Positions 27,803 through 37,073 of a stretch of 64,000 bases of DNA are shown here, piece by piece; the stretch's first letter is position 1, and every line of letters starts with the position of its first letter. Position numbers and translations under genes: made by a program. The notes beneath the pieces were generated by a model, which ran no database searches, had not been told where the DNA came from, and saw only the letters and a list, made by a program, of their open reading frames with translations. The DNA is from an uncultured Pelagibacteraceae bacterium (GTDB lineage: Bacteria > Pseudomonadota > Alphaproteobacteria > Pelagibacterales > Pelagibacteraceae), in the NCBI GenBank assembly GCA_902622545.1, contig CACNQD010000001.1, positions 1 to 64,000 on the forward strand. Reading direction: 5' to 3'.

Positions 27803-29530
27803 ATGGAAATATATAAAGAATCAAATACCGCGGCTTCTAAAGAGTTTGAAAAGCTTCTTGATAATCAAATATCAAAAACCAAAAACGTAATAGAGGGTAA
27901 AATTATAGATGGTGTGGTAACAAAAGTTGGTGAAAAATATGTTTTTTTATTTATAGAAGGTCTTAAATCAGAACCTTTAGTAGACATAAATGAGTTAAAA
28001 ACCTTAGGTCAAGAAAGTAAATTAAAAATTGGAGAAAAAATACAGGTACTACTAGAGAGGATTGAGGATAAAAATGGTGAAGTTGTAGTATCAGCAAGCA
28101 AAGCACAAAAAATTAAAGGATGGGACACTCTTGTAAAAGCATTTGAGAACAACGAACCTATAATGGGTAAAATCACAAGTAAGTGTAAAGGTGGTGTAAT
28201 TGTTGAACACATAGACACGGGATCTCTAATGTTTTGTCCTGGTTCACAAATATCAGATATTCCAATTAAGGATATTTCGCACTTAATAAACGAACCACAA
28301 AAGTTTGCATTAATTAAAATGGATAAAGTTAGAGGTAATGCTTGCGTATCTAGAAGACAAATTATTTCATCAGGTAAAAAAGAAGATAAAGCAAAAATTA
28401 TTGAAAAATACAAAGTAGGAGACATAATTCAAAATGCAGTTGTTAAGGGATACAGTTCATTTGGTTGTTTTTTTAATGTAAATAATGAATTGGATTGTTT
28501 GGTCCACTTGCAAGAAATTAGTTATTCTAGAGTTAATCATCCTGAAGAAGTTTTTAACATAGGTGACAAACATGATCTGTTGGTGATCTCAGTTGATAAA
28601 GAAAAATTACAAATAGGTTGTAGTATAAAACAACTTTCTCCTGACCCTTTTGAAAAAATTTCAAATTATGAACTAAATAAAGAATACGAAGTCAAAGTAA
28701 TCAAGATAATGGACTTTGGAGTATTTGCAGAGTTAGAATCTGGATTAACTACTTTATTACATTCAAGTGAAATAAGTTGGTCTAAAAAAAATGTATCGCC
28801 AAAAAAATTTTTTAAAGTTGGCGACAAAATTAATTGTATAATAACTGAAATCGATAAGGACAAAAGAAGGATCGCAGTTTCTTACCGACTAACTAAAGAG
28901 AATCCTTTCGATCAAATCCAGAAGAATAATCCTGTTGGTACTGAAGTTACTGGAACTATAAGCAGCATGAATGAATATGCAATTTATTTAAAATTGGATG
29001 ATTATGAAATTGATGCTTTTCTTCATTTTAATGATCTAAGCTATTCAGGTGTTCCGGAAGAAGTAGCTAAAAATTATAAATTAAAAGATAAAATGAAAGT
29101 TCAAGTTCTCGAAATAAAAAAAGACTCGCAAAAAGTTCGAGTAGGTTTGAAACAAACAGAAAAAGACCCTTTTGATTATTTCAAAAATAAAAAAATTAAT
29201 GACACAGTGACTGTTAAAGTTTTATCTTCAGATAACAAAGGATTATTGGTTCAACCTGAAGGGTGTGATATGAATTTACTTATTAAAAAATCGCAAATTG
29301 CTGTATCATCATCTGACGCAAGACCATCAAGATTTGTGGGTGGTGAAAGAATAGATGCTGCAATTTCAGAGCTAAATATTGAAAAAAGAAAAGTTGCACT
29401 AAGTATTAAACTTTTAGAAGAGCTACAAAATAAAGAGGCTGTGTCTAAATTTAGCTCCCCTTTATCGGGAAAAAACTTACCTTTTTCATCTTTGTCTGAT
29501 AAGCTCACAAACAAAAAAGTAAAAAAATAA
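27803..29530 (+). CDS. rpsA: 30S ribosomal protein S1
   Basis: RNA-binding ribosomal protein of 575 residues that brings mRNAs, especially those with weak Shine-Dalgarno sequences, to the 30S subunit. It consists of repeated S1 (OB-fold) domains; clear repeats include VVKGYSSFGCFFNVNNELDCLVH and VIKIMDFGVFAELESGLTTLLH, spaced roughly 80-90 residues apart. The gene is followed by ihfB after 14 bases, the arrangement usual in Proteobacteria, but the cmk gene that normally precedes it is missing. Confidence 0.96.
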   Translation: MEIYKESNTAASKEFEKLLDNQISKTKNVIEGKIIDGVVTKVGEKYVFLFIEGLKSEPLVDINELKTLGQESKLKIGEKIQVLLERIEDKNGEVVVSASKAQKIKGWDTLVKAFENNEPIMGKITSKCKGGVIVEHIDTGSLMFCPGSQISDIPIKDISHLINEPQKFALIKMDKVRGNACVSRRQIISSGKKEDKAKIIEKYKVGDIIQNAVVKGYSSFGCFFNVNNELDCLVHLQEISYSRVNHPEEVFNIGDKHDLLVISVDKEKLQIGCSIKQLSPDPFEKISNYELNKEYEVKVIKIMDFGVFAELESGLTTLLHSSEISWSKKNVSPKKFFKVGDKINCIITEIDKDKRRIAVSYRLTKENPFDQIQKNNPVGTEVTGTISSMNEYAIYLKLDDYEIDAFLHFNDLSYSGVPEEVAKNYKLKDKMKVQVLEIKKDSQKVRVGLKQTEKDPFDYFKNKKINDTVTVKVLSSDNKGLLVQPEGCDMNLLIKKSQIAVSSSDARPSRFVGGERIDAAISELNIEKRKVALSIKLLEELQNKEAVSKFSSPLSGKNLPFSSLSDKLTNKKVKK

Positions 29531-29544
29531 TATTTGCAACTATA

Positions 29545-29832
29545 TTGCCGGTATCAAAATCAGATTTAATAAAACAATTACAACTAATTTATCCAAATTT
29601 ATTAAAAAAAGATTTGATAAAAATTTTTGATATATTTCTAAACGAAGTAAAAACATCTTTAAAGAATGAAGAAAGAGTTGAATTAAGAGGATGGGGTGTA
29701 TTTTATCAAAAAAAACAAAATAGTAGAAATTCAAGAAATCCAAAAACTGGAGAAACAGTCTTTACACCAGAAAAAAAAAATATAAATTTTAAAATGAGTA
29801 AGGAATTATTTAAGACAATCAATGATAAATAA
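29545..29832 (+). CDS. ihfB: Integration host factor beta-like DNA-binding protein (HU/IHF family)
   Basis: A 95-residue HU/IHF-fold protein: N-terminal helices (SKSDLIKQLQ, FDIFLNEVKTSL) and the DNA-bending arm with RGWGVFYQKKQNSRNSRNPKTG followed by VFTPEKK. The position after rpsA points to IHF beta. No ATG is available in frame near the start, so a TTG at 29545 (MPVSKSDLI) is used; its N-terminus aligns with the family. It overlaps pyrF by 11 bases. No second IHF subunit gene is in the window. Confidence 0.9.
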   Translation: MPVSKSDLIKQLQLIYPNLLKKDLIKIFDIFLNEVKTSLKNEERVELRGWGVFYQKKQNSRNSRNPKTGETVFTPEKKNINFKMSKELFKTINDK

Positions 29833-30490
29833 AATTTTTATTGCAATTGATACAAATAGTAAGAGAAAAGCTAGATCAATTATTTCTCAAAGCAAAACAA
29901 AGAATTTTAAAATAGGTTATAAATTTGGTTTAGAATTTTTAAACTCAAAAAATGGAAGAAATTTTATATCAAAATTAAAAAGTAAGATTATATTTGTTGA
30001 TCTTAAATTAAATGACATTCCAAATACGATGTCATCAGCTATGATAGCTTTAAAAGATTTAAATATAAATTACCTCACAGTGCATATTTCCTCTGGATTG
30101 AAAGCATTAAAACAGGTCAAAAAAGTCTCTGGCAAAACTAAAATTGTTGGAGTTACAATTTTAACTTCTTTAGACAATGAAGACTTAAAAAGTATTGGTC
30201 ATAAAAGGTCTTTAAAAGAAATAGTAATGATTCAAGCAAAGTTAGCTAGCAAAGCTAAACTTGACGCCATAGTTTGTAGCCCACGTGAAGTAAAATTTGT
30301 AAAAAAATTTTTTAAAAAAGAAATCATAACTCCTGGAATAAGAATTTCCTCTAAATTAAACGATCAAAAAAGAGTTATGACTCCAAAGTCAGCATTTAAA
30401 CAAGGAAGTGACTGGTTAGTCATAGGCAGGGATTTAACAAAAGGAAATATTAAAAGTAACTTTAAAAAATTAAGTGATCATTTAAGTTAA
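29822..30490 (+). CDS. pyrF: Orotidine 5'-phosphate decarboxylase
   Basis: Last step of UMP synthesis. A 222-residue TIM barrel with the catalytic segment FVDLKLNDIPNT (DxKxxDIP), FKIGYKFGLEF at the first strands and ITPGIRI followed by the phosphate-binding DWLVIGRDLT. It overlaps ihfB by 11 bases, and its final base overlaps the trpF start. Association of pyrF with trpF is known in alphaproteobacteria. Confidence 0.95.
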   Translation: MINKIFIAIDTNSKRKARSIISQSKTKNFKIGYKFGLEFLNSKNGRNFISKLKSKIIFVDLKLNDIPNTMSSAMIALKDLNINYLTVHISSGLKALKQVKKVSGKTKIVGVTILTSLDNEDLKSIGHKRSLKEIVMIQAKLASKAKLDAIVCSPREVKFVKKFFKKEIITPGIRISSKLNDQKRVMTPKSAFKQGSDWLVIGRDLTKGNIKSNFKKLSDHLS

Positions 30491-31113
30491 TGAAACTTGA
30501 ATGTAAAATCTGCGGCATATCTGATAGCAAAACATTAAATTTTTTAATAAACTATAAATATCCTCCTGAATTAATTGGTTTTATATGTAATTATCCAAAA
30601 TCCAAAAGATTTGTTGATATGAATTCTCTTCAGAAACTTCTCAAAGTTAACAATAAAAAATCTCAATTTGTATCTGTACTAGTTAAACCCGATGAATTTA
30701 TTTTAAATGAAATGAAAAATTTAAATTTTGATTATTATCAAATTTATGATTGTACACCTGATGAAATAAAATCAATAAAAAAGAAATATAACAAAAAGAT
30801 AATTTCTGCGATAACCGTCGAGACTAAAGAAGACATTATCAAATATAAGAAATACGAGGATTGTTCTGATATAATATTATTTGACAGTAAGGGGTATGAA
30901 AAATCATTAGAATTTGACCATACTTTAATGGAAAATGTGCCAGCCAATGTCAATAGGATGATAGCTGGAAACATAAAACACAACGATAATCTTGATAAGT
31001 TTAAGAAAATTTGTAATTATATTGATATATCTGGGGGCGTAGAGACATCTGGATTAAAAGATATTTCTAAAGTAAAAATTTTCTTAGACAACGTTAAAAA
31101 ATTAAATGATTAA
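30490..31113 (+). CDS. trpF: Phosphoribosylanthranilate isomerase (divergent)
   Basis: Third step from chorismate towards tryptophan. The 207 residues show KICGI with the catalytic Cys, IGFICNYPKSKR, the catalytic Asp in ILFDSKG, and IDISGGVETSGLKD. Several hallmarks are changed: the usual QLHG is QIYDC, and the GGTG phosphate loop is missing from the segment after ILFDSKG. Position directly before trpB and trpA supports the assignment. It overlaps pyrF by one base and trpB by 8 bases. Confidence 0.87.
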   Translation: MKLECKICGISDSKTLNFLINYKYPPELIGFICNYPKSKRFVDMNSLQKLLKVNNKKSQFVSVLVKPDEFILNEMKNLNFDYYQIYDCTPDEIKSIKKKYNKKIISAITVETKEDIIKYKKYEDCSDIILFDSKGYEKSLEFDHTLMENVPANVNRMIAGNIKHNDNLDKFKKICNYIDISGGVETSGLKDISKVKIFLDNVKKLND

Positions 31114-32320
31114 ATTAAGGAAAAAGACCCCTCTTATTGACCAGCACGATAAGTTTGGATTTTATGGAAATAAATTTGGTGGAAACTATTGTGCAGAAAC
31201 AATGCGAAAACCAATTGAGGATTTATCTAAGCTTTTTGAAAAATTAAGAAAAGATAGAAAATTTCTTAAAAAAAGGGATCATTATTTTAAACATTATCTT
31301 GGAGGTGAAACACCCTTTTTTAAATTAAAAAATTTAACTAGATATTTAGGTGGAGCTCAAATTTGGTGTAAAGACGTGTCTGCTATAAATGGTGATGCGC
31401 ATAAGGCGTATCATGCAACTGTCAATGCATTAATTTGTAAAGAAAGTGGTAAACGTTACATAGCAGGTGACACTGGTGCCGGAATGTTTGGAAAAAATCT
31501 TGCAATGGCGGCAAAAAAAATGAATTTAAAGTGCAAAATTTTTATGGGAACAAAAGATATTTCTAGACAAGCACCCAACGTTAAATTTATGCGCGACGCA
31601 GGTGCTGAAGTTGTGCCTGTCGACTCAGGTTCAAAGACTTTGGTAGATGCTGTTTCTGAGTGTATGCGCCACTATGTTTCAAACTGTGATAATACACATC
31701 TCGCAGTAGGTTCAGCAATTGGCTGCAATATTTTTTTAAAAATATGTGCATGGTCAACCTCTCAAATTTCAAGAGAATTAAAAAAACAATTAATAAAGGA
31801 GTTTGGTGAAATACCTAAACTTAAATTAATCAATGTCATAGGTGGGGGAAGTAGCGCCCTAGGATTTTGGAATGAGTTCATTGACTACGATAAAAAACAT
31901 GTTGAACTAATTGGTGTTGAGGCAAAGTATGCTGCGCCTTTATCTACAAACGCAAAAGTAGCTATTTTACATGGAGCTGCACAATATTGTTTGACTAACA
32001 AAGAAGGTCAAATCGCAGATACACATTCCATAAGTGCGGGTTTGGACTATCCTGGCTCAAGTCCACTGCATGGATTACTTAAAGACACTGGGAGAGCACG
32101 ATACACTAATGCTTCAGATAAAGAAGCATTGGCTGCTTTCAAGTTAATTACTAAATTAGAAGATATAAGACCAAGCTTAGAACCAGCACATGCATGGAGT
32201 GAATGTATTCGTTTAGCTCCAAAATTGAAAAAAGGGGATGTGCTTGTGGTCAACAATTGTGGAAAAGGTTACAAAGATAAAAAAATCTATATTGATCAAT
32301 TAGGATATTATCCCAAATGA
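31106..32320 (+). CDS. trpB: Tryptophan synthase beta subunit (divergent)
   Basis: PLP enzyme joining indole and serine. The 404 residues keep the PLP lysine (GDAHKAYHA), GGGSSALGFWN for the cofactor phosphate, and HSISAGLDYPG. Departures from consensus include GDTGAG for ETGAG (catalytic Glu to Asp), NCGKGYKD for SGRGDKD, and KDVSAINGDAHK for EDLNHTGAHK. The alpha subunit follows immediately with a 4-base overlap. Tryptophan synthase is the best call, although activity with the altered site should not be taken for granted. Confidence 0.88.
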   Translation: MIKLRKKTPLIDQHDKFGFYGNKFGGNYCAETMRKPIEDLSKLFEKLRKDRKFLKKRDHYFKHYLGGETPFFKLKNLTRYLGGAQIWCKDVSAINGDAHKAYHATVNALICKESGKRYIAGDTGAGMFGKNLAMAAKKMNLKCKIFMGTKDISRQAPNVKFMRDAGAEVVPVDSGSKTLVDAVSECMRHYVSNCDNTHLAVGSAIGCNIFLKICAWSTSQISRELKKQLIKEFGEIPKLKLINVIGGGSSALGFWNEFIDYDKKHVELIGVEAKYAAPLSTNAKVAILHGAAQYCLTNKEGQIADTHSISAGLDYPGSSPLHGLLKDTGRARYTNASDKEALAAFKLITKLEDIRPSLEPAHAWSECIRLAPKLKKGDVLVVNNCGKGYKDKKIYIDQLGYYPK

Positions 32321-33117
32321 AAAATTCTATTAACAATGCATTTAGGATTGCAAAAAAAGAAAATAGACCTGCATTAATATCCTATACAGTTTGTGGTGAT
32401 AATACTAAGGAAAGATCCCTACAAATACTAAATTCAATATCAAAAGATTTAGATATCGCAGAATGGGGAATACCTCACAATTGCCCAACAGCTGATGGTA
32501 AAGATATTCAAAATAGCTCTTACAGAGCCTTGCAAAATGGTATTCGATTAAATGATATTTTTAAACTTGTAAAAAGATTTAAGAAATTAAAACCATCTAA
32601 ACCAATGATATTGATGGGTTACTACCAAATGATATTTAATTATGGAGATAAGAAATTTATTCAAAAATGTAAAGAGTCTGGTGTCGATGGGTTAATTGTT
32701 GTTGATTTATCGTTTCCTGATAATAAAAATTTTGCCAAGTTGTGTAAGAAAAATTCTATTTGTTTCGTTCAATTGATAGCTCCTACTACAACTTTAAAAA
32801 GAATGAAAGAGATAATAAAGAGTTCACATGAAATGATTTATATGATTTCAACTATATCAACTACAGGGTCGGCATTAAAATATAGTATAAAAAGAATTAT
32901 TAAAAATTATAATGTTATAAAAAAAATCAAACCATCAAAAAATGTTGTTATAGGTTTTGGTATAACTGAAAAAACTATTTCGAATCTTAGATCTGCTGAC
33001 GGTCTAGTCGTCGGTAGCGCAATTTGTCGAGAAATAACAAGGAGTTTAGAAGATGGACAAAATCCTGTCACAAATGTAGGTAGATTAGTAAGAAAATTAA
33101 AGAATAAAATTTTATGA
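32317..33117 (+). CDS. trpA: Tryptophan synthase alpha subunit (divergent)
   Basis: Releases indole from indole-glycerol phosphate. In the 266-residue TIM barrel the two catalytic acids are kept (Glu in AEWGIP, Asp in TADGKDIQ), as are LMGYYQMI, LIAPTTT and VIGFGI. The phosphate loop usually reading SGVTG is STTG in YMISTISTTGSA, and FSDP is HNCP. The alterations parallel those in trpF and trpB. It overlaps trpB and accD by 4 bases each. Confidence 0.9.
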   Translation: MKNSINNAFRIAKKENRPALISYTVCGDNTKERSLQILNSISKDLDIAEWGIPHNCPTADGKDIQNSSYRALQNGIRLNDIFKLVKRFKKLKPSKPMILMGYYQMIFNYGDKKFIQKCKESGVDGLIVVDLSFPDNKNFAKLCKKNSICFVQLIAPTTTLKRMKEIIKSSHEMIYMISTISTTGSALKYSIKRIIKNYNVIKKIKPSKNVVIGFGITEKTISNLRSADGLVVGSAICREITRSLEDGQNPVTNVGRLVRKLKNKIL

Positions 33118-34046
33118 ATTGGTTAAAAAAAACACTAGATTTTGGACAAAAAATTAAAAGGCTTCTTAAAAAAAGACCATCTCTTAAAGATATGGAAGAA
33201 AGTGATTGGACATCTTGTTGCAAAGGTCCAATTTTAAAAAAAGATTTAGAAGAAAATTTATGGGTATGCCCAGGTCCGTGTCACAAACATTTTAGGATTA
33301 ATCCTAAACAAAGATTTGATTTATTGTTTGGTAGTGAGGGTTATGAAATTTTAAAAACACCTATGCCACCAGATGATCCCTTAAATTTTGCTGACACAAA
33401 GTCATATAAAGACAGATTAAAAAGTGCTAGAAAAAAAACTGGTTTAAATTGCAGTATGGTAGTAGCGGATGGAACAATAAATAAAATAAGATTAACAGCA
33501 ATCGCATCCGACTTTAATTATATGGGAGCTAGTATCGGTGCTGCTGAAGGTGAGGCTTTTTTATTTGCCGCTCAGCACTCAATAGAAAATAATCAACCAT
33601 TGTTGGTAGTTGCAACAGGGGGTGGAATGAAAATGCAAGAGTCCATTATTTCATTAAACCAAATGACCAGAACAACTCTTGCTATAAATGAGCTTAAAAG
33701 TAATAAAATTCCATATATTGTTTTATTCGCAGATCCAGTTGCAGGAGGTATTACTGCTTCATATGCAATGCTTGGTGACATTCAAATTGCTGAGCCAGGC
33801 GCTTTAATAGCTTTTGCTGGAAGACGTGTAATCGAGGGAACTGTTAAAGAGGAATTACCAGAAAATTTTCAAAAATCAGAGCACGTTCAAGCCTGTGGTT
33901 TTGTTGATACAATAGTCCAAAGGAAAGATCTACCAGAAAAAATTGGTTTATTGTTATCTATCTTGCTAAAGAAGCAATCTGAGGTAAAAATAGAAGATGG
34001 TGACAAAACTTCAGAAGATAATATCGAAAATAGAGAAGCGTCATAA
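33114..34046 (+). CDS. accD: Acetyl-CoA carboxylase carboxyltransferase subunit beta
   Basis: Partner of AccA in the carboxyltransferase half-reaction. The 310 residues have the crotonase fold (AAEGEAFLFAAQHS, VVATGGGMKMQE, FADPVAGGITASYAMLGD, FAGRRVIEGT). The N-terminal zinc ribbon is altered: a family CxxC, 15 residues, CxxC pattern appears here as adjacent CC (DWTSCCKGP), 15 residues, then CPGPC. Four cysteines remain but with different spacing. The 3' end overlaps folC by 50 bases. Confidence 0.95.
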   Translation: MNWLKKTLDFGQKIKRLLKKRPSLKDMEESDWTSCCKGPILKKDLEENLWVCPGPCHKHFRINPKQRFDLLFGSEGYEILKTPMPPDDPLNFADTKSYKDRLKSARKKTGLNCSMVVADGTINKIRLTAIASDFNYMGASIGAAEGEAFLFAAQHSIENNQPLLVVATGGGMKMQESIISLNQMTRTTLAINELKSNKIPYIVLFADPVAGGITASYAMLGDIQIAEPGALIAFAGRRVIEGTVKEELPENFQKSEHVQACGFVDTIVQRKDLPEKIGLLLSILLKKQSEVKIEDGDKTSEDNIENREAS

Positions 34047-35262
34047 TAAAAAGATTGATCTCTCGCTAGACAGAACCTTTAATTTATTAAATAAATTAGG
34101 TAACCCACAAAACAAAATAAAAAATGTTGTAACTGTAGTTGGAACAAATTCTAAAGCTTCTATGGCCACAGCCTTAAGCGCTATTTTGAAAGAGTCTGGT
34201 TACAAATACAATTTATATACCTCGCCTCACTTACAATCGTACACAGAAAGATTTGTTTTTAATAATGAAGAAATAGATGAAAATAATCTTGCCACTTTGT
34301 TGGGAGATGTTGATAGAATATTAGGAAATGATAATGCAACAGTTTTTGAAATATTAACATGCGCTTTTATAAAGTATGCTGAAAATTTTAAGGATAATGT
34401 AAATATTATAGAGGCTGGTCTATTTCATAGATTTGACAGCACAAATGTTTTTAAACGAAATTTGCTCACCCTTTTAGGAGTAATTCACTTAGATCATTTA
34501 AATTGGTTAGATAATAAAACAATAGAAGGTGTAATTTATGAAAAAACTAGTTCATTACCGATATCCAATATATTCATCAACAATCAAATGAATTCAGAGA
34601 TAAAAACAAAAATTAAAAATTCTTTAATAAAAAATAAATCTAAAAAATATTTTTTTGGTGATGACTTTAACGTAGTAAAATCTGAAAACAGTTTTGTACA
34701 TTATCAAGATCAATTGGGAGAGATAATGCTGCCTCAGCCAAATTTAATGGGTGATCACCAAATATATAATATCAGCACTTCAATTGCGGCTGCTAGAAAA
34801 ATATTTAATATATCTGATGCTAATATCAAAAATAGTATGAAAAAAATGAGATTAAAAGGACGTTTAGAAGAAATAAAATCAGGTAAATTAAAAAATTTAA
34901 TAGGTAAAAATAGGCTAATAATAGACGGGGGGCATAATATTAATTCAGCAATTTCAATTTCAAATTGGGTTAAACAACAAAACGAAAAAGTACATCTTAT
35001 TTGCGGTATGATGAATGACAAACCTCATAAAGAGTTTGTTAACCAATTTGAGAATTCTGTAAATTCAATAACTCTTATAGATATTCCTAATCAAGAGGGT
35101 TCCATCTCTAAAGAAGAATTTAAAAAGAAACTTGGTAATAAGAATATTCATACTGCAGAAAGCATTGAAGAGTCTTTAATGCTGAACAATGAAGATAAAA
35201 ATTGTATTTTTTTATGTGCCGGAAGTCTTTATTTAGCTGGTGAAGTTTTAAATCTTAATTAA
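33997..35262 (+). CDS. folC: Folylpolyglutamate / dihydrofolate synthase FolC
   Basis: Adds glutamate to folates and makes dihydrofolate. The 421-residue Mur-ligase-like protein has VVGTNSKASM as P-loop (the family consensus is GTNGKGST), YTSPHLQSYTERF, HLDHLNWL and IDGGHNINSAISI. The lysine of the P-loop is kept, but both flanking Gly are replaced. The start at 33997 gives LQKIISKIEKRH, typical of the family, at the cost of a 50-base overlap with accD. It is convergent with trxA (4-base overlap). Confidence 0.92.
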   Translation: MVTKLQKIISKIEKRHNKKIDLSLDRTFNLLNKLGNPQNKIKNVVTVVGTNSKASMATALSAILKESGYKYNLYTSPHLQSYTERFVFNNEEIDENNLATLLGDVDRILGNDNATVFEILTCAFIKYAENFKDNVNIIEAGLFHRFDSTNVFKRNLLTLLGVIHLDHLNWLDNKTIEGVIYEKTSSLPISNIFINNQMNSEIKTKIKNSLIKNKSKKYFFGDDFNVVKSENSFVHYQDQLGEIMLPQPNLMGDHQIYNISTSIAAARKIFNISDANIKNSMKKMRLKGRLEEIKSGKLKNLIGKNRLIIDGGHNINSAISISNWVKQQNEKVHLICGMMNDKPHKEFVNQFENSVNSITLIDIPNQEGSISKEEFKKKLGNKNIHTAESIEESLMLNNEDKNCIFLCAGSLYLAGEVLNLN

Positions 35263-35576
35263 ATATTTTCTTTAATCCAAGATACGATGTTAGATTTTGT
35301 AGTTGCACCAACTTTAGTTGCTTTAAGCTCGCCACCTGAAAATAGTAACATGGTAGGAATTCCTCTTACTCCATACTTAGTAGGGGTATTAGGTTCATTA
35401 TCAATATTGTGCTTAGCAATTACTACTTCGGACATTTCGTCGGAAATTTCTTCTAGTATAGGTCCGATCTGTTTACATGGTCCACACCACTCAGCCCAAA
35501 AATCAACAACTACTGGTTTTCCGGCCTTAATAACTTCTGACTCAAAATTTTCATCTGTAACATTTACTGTTGCCAT
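35259..35576 (-). CDS. trxA: Thioredoxin
   Basis: Cytosolic disulfide reductase of 105 residues with the active site WCGPC (30-34) inside VVDFWAEWCGPCKQIGP and the cis-proline loop GIPTMLLF. It has normal length and no signal peptide. It sits at the end of the accD-folC run on the opposite strand, a common alphaproteobacterial neighbourhood. Confidence 0.97.
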   Translation of the reverse strand: MATVNVTDENFESEVIKAGKPVVVDFWAEWCGPCKQIGPILEEISDEMSEVVIAKHNIDNEPNTPTKYGVRGIPTMLLFSGGELKATKVGATTKSNIVSWIKENI

Positions 35577-35642
35577 ATATTTCTTATATAAAATTTCTTT
35601 TTATATTCAAGTTCTTAAATAATTTAAATAGTTTTATCCACA

Positions 35643-37073
35643 TCAAATATTTTTATATTTTTTTTCAATTGACATTACGTAATTATTTAATTGATCGAGA
35701 AACTTTAAATTTAGCTCATTGCCTTCATTAGTAAATTTATCTCTAAGATTGTCACATTCATGATAAAATTCTTTACAAGTCCACCATTTTTCCTTTTTTT
35801 CACTTAAAATTCTTTTAGCAATTTCCATCTTGATTTTCTTTAACATAGACTCTGGTAAGACATGAGGAGCTTCTTGAAATATTATTTTTTTTCCAAATCC
35901 CACCATTCTTTGATCCTCAAATTTATCTAACAATCTCAATTTATCATTCCAGGGTGCTTCATGCCATTTTTGAAATAAATTAGTATCTTTGTTAGGCGTA
36001 AATTTTACATAAATACTTTCCTCTGGCTCTATATCTTCTTGAGATTTTGATTGCTCTTTTTCTTCGGCAATTTCTCTTAATGCAATTAAGATATTCTCAG
36101 AAAATTTTTCATTTGTGTTTACAAGTTCTGCTCTTTTATCAATTAAAGAGATGTCCATAGCACTATAAGGTTCAACCTTCATGCCATACTCTTTATCTAT
36201 TATTATTGGTGCTTTATTTGACCTAATAGTTCTTAAAAATTTTGGTGTTTTTTTCATCTCAGATTTTAGTTCATTGATAGACATTTTTAGGAGAGGTTCG
36301 ACATCAACTCTTAAATCAACAGCCTGCCCCCATTGATATATTGGATGAATACAAAATTTTGGATGAAGAGGCGCACAAAGATAAAGTCTTGATTTTCCGT
36401 AAAAGTACTCATTAAGAGTAATAATCTTTTCTTTTTTTATTATTGTTTCAGTATCAAGCTTATTTGAAGTCTTTAAAAAATTGTCCCATGTGTCTTGTTG
36501 TTTATTCTTAATTAGTCCTAAAACTTTATGGGTTAGTTCTGCATCAAATAAGGCGCTATGAGCTCCTTTAGTCTCAAAACCGTTCATCCTAGCTAAAGAC
36601 TCTAGCTTCATTACAGCATTACCTTTTTCGTTAGTCTCAGTTTTTAATATCTTATTATCTAAAGCAAAAGCACCACGAGCAATGTTTAGCCCATCATGTC
36701 TTTTGTTAGGAGATGAATTTGTGATGTATGGATATCTTAATCCTTTAAAAAACTCTTTTCTTATCATTTCATCATCAAAACCTATATTAGACCACCCTAA
36801 GAATATAGCTGGGCTCCATTTTTTAAAAATCATCTCAACTTGAGATAACATTTGATAATGACTTAGATTTGCTTTCGTTAGCATGTTAACATCAGTTTTG
36901 TTAACAAGAAGGGCCATACATTGAGGAATTTCTCCTTCTTGAAGTCTACATCTTAAATTAAATCTTTCTTTTTCTACTAAGTTTTGATCTACTAAAATTC
37001 CACCAATTTCAATAATACTTCCAAAGTCTGTACTGGAGCTTGAAGATTCTATATCCCAAATTACTATGTTCAT
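35643..37073 (-). CDS. sbcB: Exodeoxyribonuclease I
   Basis: Single-strand-specific 3'-5' exonuclease. The 476-residue protein has an N-terminal DnaQ-like domain (WDIESSSSSTDFG with the DxE pair, WSNIGFDDEMIRKEFF, GAHSALFDAELTHKVL with the final His/Asp), followed by the SH3-like and helical C-terminal region of exonuclease I (KFCIHPIYQWGQ is typical). It heads a trio of nuclease-like genes on the minus strand with the PD-(D/E)XK gene and rmuC. Confidence 0.9.
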   Translation of the reverse strand: MNIVIWDIESSSSSTDFGSIIEIGGILVDQNLVEKERFNLRCRLQEGEIPQCMALLVNKTDVNMLTKANLSHYQMLSQVEMIFKKWSPAIFLGWSNIGFDDEMIRKEFFKGLRYPYITNSSPNKRHDGLNIARGAFALDNKILKTETNEKGNAVMKLESLARMNGFETKGAHSALFDAELTHKVLGLIKNKQQDTWDNFLKTSNKLDTETIIKKEKIITLNEYFYGKSRLYLCAPLHPKFCIHPIYQWGQAVDLRVDVEPLLKMSINELKSEMKKTPKFLRTIRSNKAPIIIDKEYGMKVEPYSAMDISLIDKRAELVNTNEKFSENILIALREIAEEKEQSKSQEDIEPEESIYVKFTPNKDTNLFQKWHEAPWNDKLRLLDKFEDQRMVGFGKKIIFQEAPHVLPESMLKKIKMEIAKRILSEKKEKWWTCKEFYHECDNLRDKFTNEGNELNLKFLDQLNNYVMSIEKKYKNI

